A stretch of 51,256 nucleotides of DNA from Acidimicrobiia bacterium. Lineage in GTDB: Bacteria > Actinomycetota > Acidimicrobiia > Spongiisociales > UBA5794. The notes beneath the pieces are model-generated. The model was given only the letters and a program-made list of their open reading frames with translations, made no database searches and was not told where the DNA came from. Every line of letters begins with the position of its first letter. Position 1 is the stretch's first letter. Below, piece by piece: positions 42,811 to 51,133 of the stretch. Position numbers and translations under genes: made by a program. Location: the NCBI GenBank assembly GCA_013003395.1, contig JABDJC010000033.1:1-51256 (forward strand), written 5' to 3'.

Positions 42811-43437
42811 ATGGAACTCATCTCTGCAATCCAGGGCCACGACCACGACAGAATGCGAGCCCTGTTGTCGGCTGACCCGGCATCTGCTTCCAGATCCGAC
42901 AGCTCGGGGGTCTCGCCTCTGCTCCACGCCGCGTACGTCAAGAACGACGAAGCGATCAAGATGCTGCTGTCAGTCCGGCCAAGCCTCGACTTCCATGAAG
43001 CCGCAGCAACGGGGCAGACGTCGCACCTGTGGGACATGGGAGCCGGCGACCACGGCCACTCGGCAGATGGATGGACGCCTCTGCACCTGGCGAGCTTCTT
43101 CGGCCATCGGGAAGCCGTCGATGCGCTGCTGCAGCGCGAAGCGGACGTCAATGCTCGAAGCATCAACGGACTCGCAAACAACCCGCTCCACGCGGCGGCC
43201 GCTGGAGGCCATACGGAAATCTGCAGATCGTTGATCGCTCACGGCGCCGACCCCAACAGCATCCAGGCCGGCGGATACAGCCCTCTGCACGCTGCCGCGA
43301 AGGACGGAAACAGGGAACTTGCCCGTCTCCTGCTCGAGGCCGGAGCTCGGACCGATGTGACGACCGACGCCGGCGAAACCCCGGCCCAGTTGGCACGCGA
43401 AGCCGGGCACGTCGACCTGGCTGCGGAGCTTCGTTGA
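42811..43437 (+). CDS. Ankyrin-repeat protein
   Basis: 208 residues made almost entirely of ankyrin repeats, about six. Typical helices and turns are WTPLHLASFFGHREAVDALLQREADVNARS, NPLHAAAAGGHTEICRSLIAHGADPNS, YSPLHAAAKDGNRELARLLLEAGARTD. There is no signal peptide, so it is a cytosolic protein-binding module. The partner is unknown. It ends in a small hairpin that overlaps the stop (GTTGAC-TCGTT-GTCAAC, 43433-43449). Confidence 0.9.
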   Translation: MELISAIQGHDHDRMRALLSADPASASRSDSSGVSPLLHAAYVKNDEAIKMLLSVRPSLDFHEAAATGQTSHLWDMGAGDHGHSADGWTPLHLASFFGHREAVDALLQREADVNARSINGLANNPLHAAAAGGHTEICRSLIAHGADPNSIQAGGYSPLHAAAKDGNRELARLLLEAGARTDVTTDAGETPAQLAREAGHVDLAAELR

Positions 43438-43510
43438 CTCGTTGTCAACTCTGCGTATTCGGCAGTAACTGGGGGTGGCAATCGACGCGACCTTCATATA
43501 TCCTGCATAC

Positions 43511-43546
43511 GTCGCTTGCATATGGGAATGGGGACTTGCGAGCGAC
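43511..43546 (+). promoter_or_regulatory. Structured leader upstream of the large subtilase
   Basis: GTCGCTTGCA pairs with TGCGAGCGAC (10-bp stem, one G-U) around a G-rich 16-base loop containing TGGGGA. Directly after the stem, ATCCCCC (43549-43555) could pair with that loop, giving a pseudoknot or an alternative fold. A second weak arm pair (CGCGT / ACGCG) follows. It is a candidate cis-acting RNA; I cannot match it to a known riboswitch. Confidence 0.4.
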
Positions 43547-43599
43547 AAATCCCCCGCGTATTGACAAGTAACGCGCGGTTCGATCCCCGAGGGAGCACC

Positions 43600-46500
43600 A
43601 TGAAACTTCGCCGTCGCGCCATCACCCTGATGGCCGTGGTAGCAATGGTCGGATCAGTCTTTGCGACTGGTGCTGTGGCCGCCACGCCGAATACCGATCG
43701 AGGAGACGCACCAATTCGTCTCCGTGTCGACACGTTCTCACCGCAGCGCGGCGAGGTCGCAAACATCCCGGCGCACCTGCGCTCGAACGGTGTTGCCGAA
43801 GGCCAACGTGGCTACTACATCGTGCAGTTCGACGGACCGATCGCTCAGGATGCCCGTGACGCAGTCGCCGCTCAGGGTGCAGAGATCCTCTCGTACATAC
43901 CTGACTTCGCGTACAAGGTGCGAATGAATCCGGCGCAGGCTCGCAAGGTCAGCGCTCTCGACGCAACCAGCTGGGTTGGCGTCTTCGAGCCGGGCTTCAA
44001 GATCGACCCAGACGTCAGTCGCGAAGGCGTCAACACCTATCGCGTCGACCTCGAGAACGGAGCCAACGGTGCCGCCGCTCAAGGCCTCATCGCCGCAACG
44101 GGCGCAAGCATCGTGCAGCGAAATGGCCGCGTCCTCACCATTGCCGCGACCAGCGAGCAGATCGACGCCGTCGCAGGCGTCGTCGACGTCGCATGGATCT
44201 CCGACTTCTTGTTCTTCGAGAAGCACAACGAGTACGGCGCAGGTGTCATCATGGGCGCCAACGTTGCCAACAGTTCCGGCTACGACGGCTCCACCCAGAC
44301 GGTTGCCGTCGCCGACACCGGCATCGGTGACGGAACGACGTCGCCGCACGTCGACGTGAACGGTCGCGTCACGGCGGTATTCGACTGGCCCGCCTCGAGC
44401 GCTCCTACCTGCTACACGGCCTTCCCGGACGGGGCGCAGGACGTCGACTCCGGCCACGGCACGCACACTGCGCTCTCCGTACTCTCAGACGGTGGACCCG
44501 GAGGCGAAGGCAAGGGCACCGCTCCCGCCGCAAGCCTCGTGTTCCAGGCCACCGAGGATTACGCAGACCTCTTCGGAGTCTGTGCCGGTTCGCCGGACGG
44601 GTACTACCTGCTCGGCCTCCCAGATGATCTGAACGACCTGTATCAGCAGGCGTACAACGCAGGTGCTCGTGTGCATTCGAACAGCTGGGGAAGCTCAGTT
44701 GCCGGCGACTACACCACGAGCAGCGAGCAGACGGACGAGTTCACCTGGAACAACACGGACATGCTCATCACGTTCTCCGCAGGCAACTCGGGCACAGACG
44801 CCAACAACAACGGCGTGGTCGACGATGACTCGATCGGCGCACCGGCTACTGCGAAGAACGTGCTGACGGTCGGCGCCAGCGAGAACGAACGGGCAGACAA
44901 CTTCCCGTGCGACTCGACCAGTGGCGCCGCTTGCTCAGGCGTCAACGACATCTTCACCTACGGCTCTGCATGGCCCGGCGACTTCAGTGCTCCACCGATT
45001 TCCACCGACCAGAGCGCAGGCAACGCCGAGCAGATGGCTGCGTTCTCGAGCCGTGGACCGACCGACGACGGTCGCATCAAGCCAGACGTCGTCGCACCAG
45101 GCACATGGGTGCTGTCCGGCTTCTCGGATCTCTACCAAGAGTTCTACGACGGATCGGCCAACCCGCAGAACGGCGCTTGGCAGTACGACGGTTGGGGCTT
45201 CCCTCTCAACGAGGAATACAAGTACATGGGCGGCACGTCGATGTCGAACCCCTTGGCGGCAGGAGCTGCGGCAGTTGTACGCGACTACTACAACAAGGCG
45301 CACAGCGTCGATGCAAGCGCTGCCTTGACCAAGGCGACCCTCATCAACTCTGCCGTCGACATGTTGGACGAGAACAACGACGGTGCCGACGACAACGACT
45401 TCCCGATTCCGAACTCGCACGAGGGTTGGGGTCGGATCGATCTCGCAAACGCCGTCGACGGCAGCGCAGAGTTCGTCGACGCCGCCGGCCTCACCACAGG
45501 TGGAAGCGATACCTACAACTACACGGCAACAGCCGGTGGCGTATTCAAGGTGACGCTGGCTTACAGCGACTTCCCATCGACGGCAACGGCCAGCTCGAAC
45601 CTGGTCAACGACCTAGACCTCGTCGTGACGGCACCTGACGGGACGACCACGTACGTAGGCAACAACTTCAGCAGTGGCTGGAGCCAGACCGGCGGATCAG
45701 AGGACCGGACGAACAACGTCGAGAACGTGTACATCCAGGCGGCATCGTCAGGCACCTACACCGTCGAAGTCGTCGGTTTCAACGTTCCTTTCGGTCCACA
45801 GCCGTACGCACTGGTCGTCGACGGAGGCGCAACCGGCCCTGTCGACAACCCACCAACAGTGAGCGTCGATGCTCCTGCGAATGGGGCAACCGTGTCGGGA
45901 ACCATCACGGTGGACACCACCGCCAGCGATGACAACGGCGTCTCCAGCGTCGAAGTCTTCGTCGACGGAGCATCAATCGGATTCGACACCGGCACCGGCG
46001 TCAGCTTCGACACCACCACCGTCAACGACGGAACGGTATCGATCAGCGCCACCGCCACCGACACCATCGGCCAGACCGCAACCGACAGCGTCACGGTCAC
46101 CGTCGACAACGTCGTGGTTGACGATCCACCGACGGTCTCCATCGACTCGCCGACTCGCGGGCGGATCGACGGCACGATCACCATCATCACTTCGTCTTCG
46201 GACGACATCGGTGTGGCAAGCGTCGAGGTCTTCGTCGAAGGCGCCTCGGTTGGATTCGACACCGGAAGCGGGGTCGTGTGGAACAGCGCCACGGTGCCGA
46301 ACGGTCGCACCGAGATCTCGGCAGTCGCAACGGACACGTCGGGCCAGACGGCGAGCGACCAAGTGAACGTCAACGTGCAGAACACCACGACGGACACACC
46401 GCCGACGGTGACGGTCGACGCTCCGACTGACGGCGCAACCGTCGCCGGCACGATCACGATCGACACCACCGCCAGCGACGACAACGGCGTCTCCAGCGTC

Positions 46501-47319
46501 GAAGTCTTCGTCGACGGAGCATCAATCGGATTCGACACCGGCACCGGCGTCAGCTTCGACACCACCACCGTCAACGACGGAACGGTGTCGATCAGCGCCA
46601 CCGCCACCGACACCATCGGCCAGACCGCGACCGACGCGGTGAGCGTGACGGTGGACAACGTCCCGAACGACGATCCACCGACGGTTACGGTCGACGCTCC
46701 GACTGACGGCGCAACCGTCGCCGGCACGATCACGATCGACACCACCGCCAGCGATGACAACGGCGTCTCCAGCGTCGAAGTCTTCGTCGATGGAGCATCA
46801 ATCGGATTCGACACGGGCACCGGCGTCGCCTTCGACACCACCACGGTGGCTGACGGAGGACTGACGATTTCGGCAACAGCGACCGACACGGTCGGCCAGA
46901 CGGCGACCGACACCATTGCGGTCATCGTCGACAACGTCGTCGGCGGAACCGACATGCACATCGGCGATCTCGACGGAACGTCGGCAGAAGTGGGATCCAC
47001 CCGCTACACCGCCACGGTCACGGCTCGCGTGCACGACGACTCCGAAGCAGCAGTCGCAGGCGTCACGGTCAACTTCAGTTACGTCGTGCGGGATCGCACG
47101 CAGACCATGTCTTGCGTCACTGACAGCGCCGGCAGCTGTAGCGCTACCACGCGGAGAGTGAACACGTCGACCAACTTGGACGGGATCGACATCTCGGTCA
47201 CCTCGGTGACCGGTGGCTCACTCACCTACAACGCAGGAGCGAACCACGATCCTGACGGTGACAGCGATGGCACCTCGATCATCGTCCTGCCTCCGGCGGG
47301 TGCGCAGTTCGCTCGCTAG
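43600..47319 (+). CDS. Secreted multidomain subtilisin-like protease with four Ig-like repeats
   Basis: 1239 residues from the ATG at 43600 (GAGGGAG before it). Signal peptide (about 1-32), propeptide-like region, S8 domain with Asp239 (VADTGIG), His286 (SGHGTHTA), Asn in SAGNSG and Ser547 (GGTSMSNP). A jelly-roll-type domain follows (about 630-745, DLDLVVTAPDG). Then come four bacterial Ig-like repeats of about 91 residues (from about 750 to 1113), each with SSVEVFVDGASIGFDTG or a variant. A final domain of about 120 residues opens with MHIGDLDGTSAEVG, a common end domain of actinobacterial S8 proteases. It probably degrades extracellular protein; the repeats may space or bind the enzyme at a surface. 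Confidence 0.93.
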   Translation: MKLRRRAITLMAVVAMVGSVFATGAVAATPNTDRGDAPIRLRVDTFSPQRGEVANIPAHLRSNGVAEGQRGYYIVQFDGPIAQDARDAVAAQGAEILSYIPDFAYKVRMNPAQARKVSALDATSWVGVFEPGFKIDPDVSREGVNTYRVDLENGANGAAAQGLIAATGASIVQRNGRVLTIAATSEQIDAVAGVVDVAWISDFLFFEKHNEYGAGVIMGANVANSSGYDGSTQTVAVADTGIGDGTTSPHVDVNGRVTAVFDWPASSAPTCYTAFPDGAQDVDSGHGTHTALSVLSDGGPGGEGKGTAPAASLVFQATEDYADLFGVCAGSPDGYYLLGLPDDLNDLYQQAYNAGARVHSNSWGSSVAGDYTTSSEQTDEFTWNNTDMLITFSAGNSGTDANNNGVVDDDSIGAPATAKNVLTVGASENERADNFPCDSTSGAACSGVNDIFTYGSAWPGDFSAPPISTDQSAGNAEQMAAFSSRGPTDDGRIKPDVVAPGTWVLSGFSDLYQEFYDGSANPQNGAWQYDGWGFPLNEEYKYMGGTSMSNPLAAGAAAVVRDYYNKAHSVDASAALTKATLINSAVDMLDENNDGADDNDFPIPNSHEGWGRIDLANAVDGSAEFVDAAGLTTGGSDTYNYTATAGGVFKVTLAYSDFPSTATASSNLVNDLDLVVTAPDGTTTYVGNNFSSGWSQTGGSEDRTNNVENVYIQAASSGTYTVEVVGFNVPFGPQPYALVVDGGATGPVDNPPTVSVDAPANGATVSGTITVDTTASDDNGVSSVEVFVDGASIGFDTGTGVSFDTTTVNDGTVSISATATDTIGQTATDSVTVTVDNVVVDDPPTVSIDSPTRGRIDGTITIITSSSDDIGVASVEVFVEGASVGFDTGSGVVWNSATVPNGRTEISAVATDTSGQTASDQVNVNVQNTTTDTPPTVTVDAPTDGATVAGTITIDTTASDDNGVSSVEVFVDGASIGFDTGTGVSFDTTTVNDGTVSISATATDTIGQTATDAVSVTVDNVPNDDPPTVTVDAPTDGATVAGTITIDTTASDDNGVSSVEVFVDGASIGFDTGTGVAFDTTTVADGGLTISATATDTVGQTATDTIAVIVDNVVGGTDMHIGDLDGTSAEVGSTRYTATVTARVHDDSEAAVAGVTVNFSYVVRDRTQTMSCVTDSAGSCSATTRRVNTSTNLDGIDISVTSVTGGSLTYNAGANHDPDGDSDGTSIIVLPPAGAQFAR
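45847..46938 (+). repeat. Four tandem Ig-like repeat units, units 1, 3 and 4 nearly identical in DNA
   Basis: Units begin near 45847, 46120, 46393 and 46663. From GACACCACC at 45913 and at 46462, units 1 and 3 differ at only three, all synonymous, positions over about 170 bases. Unit 3 shares its first half with unit 4 instead, including the preceding ACGGTCGACGCTCCGACTGA stretch. Unit 2 is clearly diverged. Confidence 0.9.
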
Positions 47320-47339
47320 TCGAGATCCGTCGAACACCA

Positions 47340-47369
47340 AGAAGGGGAGGGCGTATGCCCTCCCCTTCT
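47340..47369 (+). terminator. Strong terminator hairpin after the large subtilase
   Basis: AGAAGGGGAGGGC-GTAT-GCCCTCCCCTTCT is a perfect 13-bp stem with a 4-base loop, 20 bases after the stop. It lies between convergent genes (the next gene ends at 47394 on the other strand), so it may work in both directions. Confidence 0.8.
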
Positions 47370-47393
47370 GCATTGCATCGAGCACTCAGCCGA

Positions 47394-47708
47394 CTACATC
47401 TCGATGGTTTCTCCGACGATCACAGAACCGCCGGCATCCAGGTGCGGGCAGCCCTTTGCGATCGCGATCGCATCGTCGAGCGAGCCGGCACTCACGAGGC
47501 TGTAGCCCGTGACGGGGTCAGCTCCGCCACCATCGGAAACAGAACCGTCGGCACTTATCGTCCTGGCCTGCCCGACAGGAGCACCGCCGTCGACCAGCGA
47601 TTCGCCGAGGCCACCTAGCCAACCGCTCCAGGCCGCCATCACCTTGGCGCCCTCTTCTTCGGTTTCGGGCATCGAGCCACCCTTGTACGTCAACAGATAC
47701 TTCGCCAC
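47394..47708 (-). CDS. YCII/DGPF-related small protein (copy 1)
   Basis: 104 residues, GTG start with GAGGAGG before it. The protein opens MAKYLLTYKGG and ends GCPHLDAGGSVIVGETIEM. It has the ferredoxin-like fold of YCII proteins and the typical SLDDAIAIAKGCP helix. The DGPF tetrapeptide itself is replaced. ECF42-type sigma factors are known to be linked to DGPF/YCII genes. A matching promoter (TGTCGA-N17-CGTC) lies 48-74 bases upstream of the start. The biochemical role of these proteins is not known. Confidence 0.85.
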   Translation of the reverse strand: MAKYLLTYKGGSMPETEEEGAKVMAAWSGWLGGLGESLVDGGAPVGQARTISADGSVSDGGGADPVTGYSLVSAGSLDDAIAIAKGCPHLDAGGSVIVGETIEM

Positions 47709-47755
47709 TGTCGGCCTCCTCGTATTTCAGGGGCGTGTTCCCCATCTACAGAAGC

Positions 47756-47782
47756 GACGAACAGGTAGTTGGCCAATCGACA
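47756..47782 (-). promoter_or_regulatory. Putative ECF42 promoter of the first YCII gene
   Basis: On the minus strand TGTCGA (47777-47782), 17 bases, CGTC (47756-47759), then 47 bases to the GTG start. Architecture and sequence are the same as at 49427-49453, and the elements fit the TGTCGA -35 described for ECF42. Confidence 0.75.
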
Positions 47783-47804
47783 GCAATCTGAAATCTCAGG
47801 ATCC

Positions 47805-49040
47805 TCAACCGAGTTCCGCGAGACGCTGCCTGAGGAATTGCTGCTCCGCTGGATTGTCCGTCAGTTCGACGGCCCTCGCGTAGGCGAGCGCGGCCTCTTC
47901 AACTGAACCAATCCTTCGCAGCAGGTCGGCCCGCGCGGAGTGAAACAGGTGATATCGACTCAACGGCTCCTCCAATTCCGCCATCAGGTCCAGCCCCGCC
48001 GAGGGGCCTCGCAAGACGGAGACGGCGACCGCCCGATTCAGCGCAACAACCGGTGTCGGCAGCATCTCGACGAGAACGTCGTAGCTCGCCACGATTCTTC
48101 CCCAGTCGGTATCTCGAGCTGAAGCGGCTACGCAGTGGGCCGCTGCGATTTCCGCCTGCAATTGGTAGGGACCTGTTCGGTCCAACCGACGAGCCCGCTC
48201 GGTGAGACCAACACCTACACGAATCGCGTCATGATCCCATTGCGAGCGATCCTGATCACCCAGCAAGACCATCTCCCCTCTCGCATCGAAACGTGCAGCT
48301 TGACGCGCCGAGTGCAACACCATCAGGGCCAACAGTCCGATCACCTCCGGCTCATCTGGCATCAGCTCGACAAGGACCGAGGTGAGCCGCATTGCCTCTG
48401 ACGCCAGGTCCGTCCTTTGCGGCACCGCTCCTGACGTGGCGAGATAGCCCTCGTTGAAGATGAGATACAGCACCCCGAGGACTGCGTCGATCCGGTCGCC
48501 GAGCGCATGATCTGGCGGAACCCGATAGGGGATGTTCGCATCCCGGATCTTTCGCTTGGCACGGACGATGCGTTGCGCCATCGTCGCTTCCGGCACGAGG
48601 AACCCCCGTGCGATCTCCGGTGTGGTCAAACCGCCGAGGGTCCGCAAGGTCAACGCCACCTGCGCCTCCGGGGCGAGTGAAGGGTGACAGCACGTGAATA
48701 TGAGTCGCAACTGATCGTCATTCAGTTGCGAGTCGCTCATGTCGCCGTCGTCTCGACTGGCATCGAGTTCCGCCAAGTACTGCAGTGTTTCTTGTTTTCG
48801 CGCAAACGTTGCGTCACGCCTGAGACGATCGATTGCCGAGTTCCTCGCCGTTGTCGTGATCCACGCGGCCGGGTTGTTCGGCACACCCCGTCTCCATGCG
48901 ACGAGCGCCTTGGTGAGCGCTTCCTGTAGTGAATCTTCTGCGAGGCCGATATCACCGACTTGTCCGATCAGGGTCGCCAGCACGCGTCCGTACTCACGTC
49001 GAAACACCTGCTCGACCGCACCGACTGCAGCGTCGGTCAC
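47805..49040 (-). CDS. ECF42-type RNA polymerase sigma factor
   Basis: 411 residues from the GTG at 49040, which overlaps the stop of the upstream DGPF gene (GTGA). The N-terminal half holds sigma region 2 ([38 protein letters not shown]) and region 4 ([34 protein letters not shown]). The C-terminal half of about 220 residues is helical and TPR-like ([42 protein letters not shown]), which is the defining extension of group ECF42. There is no anti-sigma factor nearby, as expected for this group. It probably activates itself and both flanking DGPF genes. Confidence 0.92.
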   Translation of the reverse strand: MTDAAVGAVEQVFRREYGRVLATLIGQVGDIGLAEDSLQEALTKALVAWRRGVPNNPAAWITTTARNSAIDRLRRDATFARKQETLQYLAELDASRDDGDMSDSQLNDDQLRLIFTCCHPSLAPEAQVALTLRTLGGLTTPEIARGFLVPEATMAQRIVRAKRKIRDANIPYRVPPDHALGDRIDAVLGVLYLIFNEGYLATSGAVPQRTDLASEAMRLTSVLVELMPDEPEVIGLLALMVLHSARQAARFDARGEMVLLGDQDRSQWDHDAIRVGVGLTERARRLDRTGPYQLQAEIAAAHCVAASARDTDWGRIVASYDVLVEMLPTPVVALNRAVAVSVLRGPSAGLDLMAELEEPLSRYHLFHSARADLLRRIGSVEEAALAYARAVELTDNPAEQQFLRQRLAELG

Positions 49041-49393
49041 GCCTGAGGAACCTCCCAAACCGGCCGCACCTCGATTGATCCGTGATGAGAACCTGGGCAA
49101 CGCGCCGCTATCTCCAACGCCTCGTCGAGGTCGGTCGCCTCGATGAGATAGAAGCCACCGAGCTGTTCCTTCGTTTCGGCAAACGGGCCATCTGTGGTCA
49201 TGGCCTCACTTCCACGGACGCGGATCGTCGTAGCGGTATCGACGCCGTGAAGAGCCTCGCCACCGAGGTGGGCTCCCTTTTCCGTCAGGTACGTGTTGAA
49301 CGCGAAGTAGTCCTGCATGATTTGATCCGCCTCTGGCGATCCAGGCTCGATCGGTTGCGAATCGTCGGAATAGATCAACAGTGCGTAGCGCAT
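49037..49393 (-). CDS. DGPF/YCII domain protein (copy 2)
   Basis: 118 residues, ATG start with GAGGAGG eight bases before it. It opens [11 protein letters not shown] and carries the name-giving motif in [22 protein letters not shown], then [22 protein letters not shown]. It is the classical partner of ECF42 sigma factors and overlaps the sigma gene by four bases (GTGA), so it is the first gene of the sigma operon. The molecular function is unknown. A promoter like that of copy 1 lies 34 bases upstream. Confidence 0.93.
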   Translation of the reverse strand: MRYALLIYSDDSQPIEPGSPEADQIMQDYFAFNTYLTEKGAHLGGEALHGVDTATTIRVRGSEAMTTDGPFAETKEQLGGFYLIEATDLDEALEIAARCPGSHHGSIEVRPVWEVPQA

Positions 49394-49426
49394 TCAACGT
49401 CCTCCTCGATTGGTGTTCAACCCTAC

Positions 49427-49453
49427 GACGATCGCGGCTCGCGGATTTCGACA
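49427..49453 (-). promoter_or_regulatory. Putative ECF42 promoter of the DGPF-sigma operon
   Basis: On the minus strand TGTCGA (49448-49453), 17 bases, CGTC (49427-49430), then 33 bases to the ATG. The identical elements and spacer at 47756-47782 support positive autoregulation by the ECF42 sigma factor. Confidence 0.75.
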
Positions 49454-49469
49454 GATGTGTGCGCCGTGG

Positions 49470-50975
49470 TCAGAGACTGAACGAGACCGTGGTGCCGAAT
49501 ACGGCTTGGAATCGCTTGATCGCCGAGTCGACGACCTCAGGTCGAAGAGAGGAGCGATCCCCGACTGGTTGAATCGCCACGGTCCCTGGACCGACTGAGA
49601 TGTCCACTTGGTCGATCTGGCCAGAACGCGCCCAATCGATCGCATCGACGACCACGAACAGCGCCAGCAACTTCTCGAGCCTCGCCTGCCATTCGGGCGG
49701 AAGCGCCGCCAAAGGCTCGAACGACCCCTTGGTCTCCCCAGTTCGGGAAAACCGAACGAGCGAAACCAGCAGCGCAACCTCGAGCGGCGAGAACCCTCTG
49801 ATCTCCGCGTTCTCGAGAAGGTAGGCGCTGTGCTTGTGAAAACCCTTCACCGACAGCGACCTACCGATGTCGTGTAGTAGCGCACCAAATTCCAGTAGAT
49901 CGCGGTCGGCCCGGCCGAGACCGTGGATCGTCGTGGTTGCGTCGAACAACTCGACAGCCAACCTCGCCACCAATGAAGCGTGATCAGGTCCGTCAGGGCT
50001 GAACGTGTCCCGGACGCGCCCGACCTCGCTACGCCTCAGCTTCTTCCCACTCGAGATGCTGTGCCCTCCGTAGGTGTCGAGCACGAGACCCTCCCGCAGA
50101 CCCCAGTCCGACAACTCGAATCCGGAGGCTCCGAGCAGCTGGAGCGCCCGCTCGACGACCACCGCTGCAACGCCGATGTGGTCGGCTCGCGACGTCTTGA
50201 CTCCGGCAGCGACACGTTCCTCAGCGGTCATGGGCGTCAACTCAGCCCGAAGATCGGAGACTTGCGCCAACTCGATGGGAAGCTGGTTGAGGGAAGGAGG
50301 CAGCCAATGCATCGTCCTGTCAGCGACGACGTGAGCCAAGGCGCGGATCGATCCACCGACGGCAACCACCCGTCTCGCCATTGATCGACCGGCCAAGAGA
50401 TGACCGAACCGCTCGTCGACGAGAGCCCTGACGCGATCCACTGCCTCTTCATCCATCGCATCACCGACGCTGCACTCGGCATGCAGTCGGCTCACGCCGA
50501 CGTCGGCGCTCTCCGACCACTCCACGCCATCGGGCCCTCCGACCACGATCTCCATCGCACCACCACCGAGGTCGAGCACGGAGAGCCGCTTACCACGCAA
50601 GGCAACTGCTGCACGGACACCGAGGAACGACAAGTACGCCTCCTCCGCTCCATCGAGCAATACGATCTCCGAGCCTGCGGCGCGCGAAAGACTGCGCAAC
50701 ACTTCATCTCCGTTCGCGGCGCTTCGCAGTGCGCTCGTGCCAACGACGTGTCCCTGCTCGGCCCCAGCCCGAACCGCCATGTCGGCCAACCGCTTCACTG
50801 CTGCAACAGCACGATCAAGATCTTCAGGCGGGATGGTCCCGTTGCGGGCGACCACGGCGCCGAGGTGCAACATCTCCCGATCGCGGGCCACTGGAGTGAT
50901 GGTTCGTCCGAGGCCTGCGTCCGCCACCAGGAGGCGGAACGAGTTGCTGCCGAGATCGAGCACTGAGACACGCAT
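49470..50975 (-). CDS. Exopolyphosphatase / guanosine pentaphosphatase family (Ppx/GppA)
   Basis: 501 residues. The N-terminal actin-like domains have VSVLDLGSNSFRLLVAD, the GTSALRSAANG segment, and the phosphate-binding LDLGGGAMEIV and AVGGSIRALA. From about residue 320 an HD-type domain (LEFGALLHDIGRSLSVKGFHKHSAYLL) follows, as in the longer Ppx proteins. It removes terminal phosphate from polyphosphate or pppGpp, which fits the phosphate theme of the pst operon in this window. AGCGTA on the plus strand (TACGCT on the coding strand) six bases before the ATG suggests a leaderless mRNA. Confidence 0.93.
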   Translation of the reverse strand: MRVSVLDLGSNSFRLLVADAGLGRTITPVARDREMLHLGAVVARNGTIPPEDLDRAVAAVKRLADMAVRAGAEQGHVVGTSALRSAANGDEVLRSLSRAAGSEIVLLDGAEEAYLSFLGVRAAVALRGKRLSVLDLGGGAMEIVVGGPDGVEWSESADVGVSRLHAECSVGDAMDEEAVDRVRALVDERFGHLLAGRSMARRVVAVGGSIRALAHVVADRTMHWLPPSLNQLPIELAQVSDLRAELTPMTAEERVAAGVKTSRADHIGVAAVVVERALQLLGASGFELSDWGLREGLVLDTYGGHSISSGKKLRRSEVGRVRDTFSPDGPDHASLVARLAVELFDATTTIHGLGRADRDLLEFGALLHDIGRSLSVKGFHKHSAYLLENAEIRGFSPLEVALLVSLVRFSRTGETKGSFEPLAALPPEWQARLEKLLALFVVVDAIDWARSGQIDQVDISVGPGTVAIQPVGDRSSLRPEVVDSAIKRFQAVFGTTVSFSL

Positions 50976-51133
50976 GGCACGAGCGTAACCCGACGCTCTC
51001 GTCGGAGCGCACCCGGTAGTCGCAGATCACGAACCCGATCCCCGCCTCGAGGCCGGGACTCCTCCAGTCTTGGCCAGAGGTTTCACGGTCGTTCGAAGAC
51101 CTGACGTACTTTGGCGCCTGTCGCGCCTCGGAA

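Noticed and set aside
43501-43599. Known riboswitch (c-di-AMP ydaO or c-di-GMP type) before the large subtilase
   Set aside because: The conserved core sequences of those classes are not visible; only generic stem pairing is present.
45756-47000. A 414-codon minus-strand ORF opposite the Ig-like repeats
   Set aside because: Repeat composition keeps the opposite frame open; the Val/Pro/Ser-rich product merely mirrors the repeats.
50976-51133. Possible PHO box before ppx (GTTTCACGGTC-GTTCGAAGACC)
   Set aside because: Only weak match, far from the start, and in the opposite orientation; a leaderless -10 box explains the promoter better.
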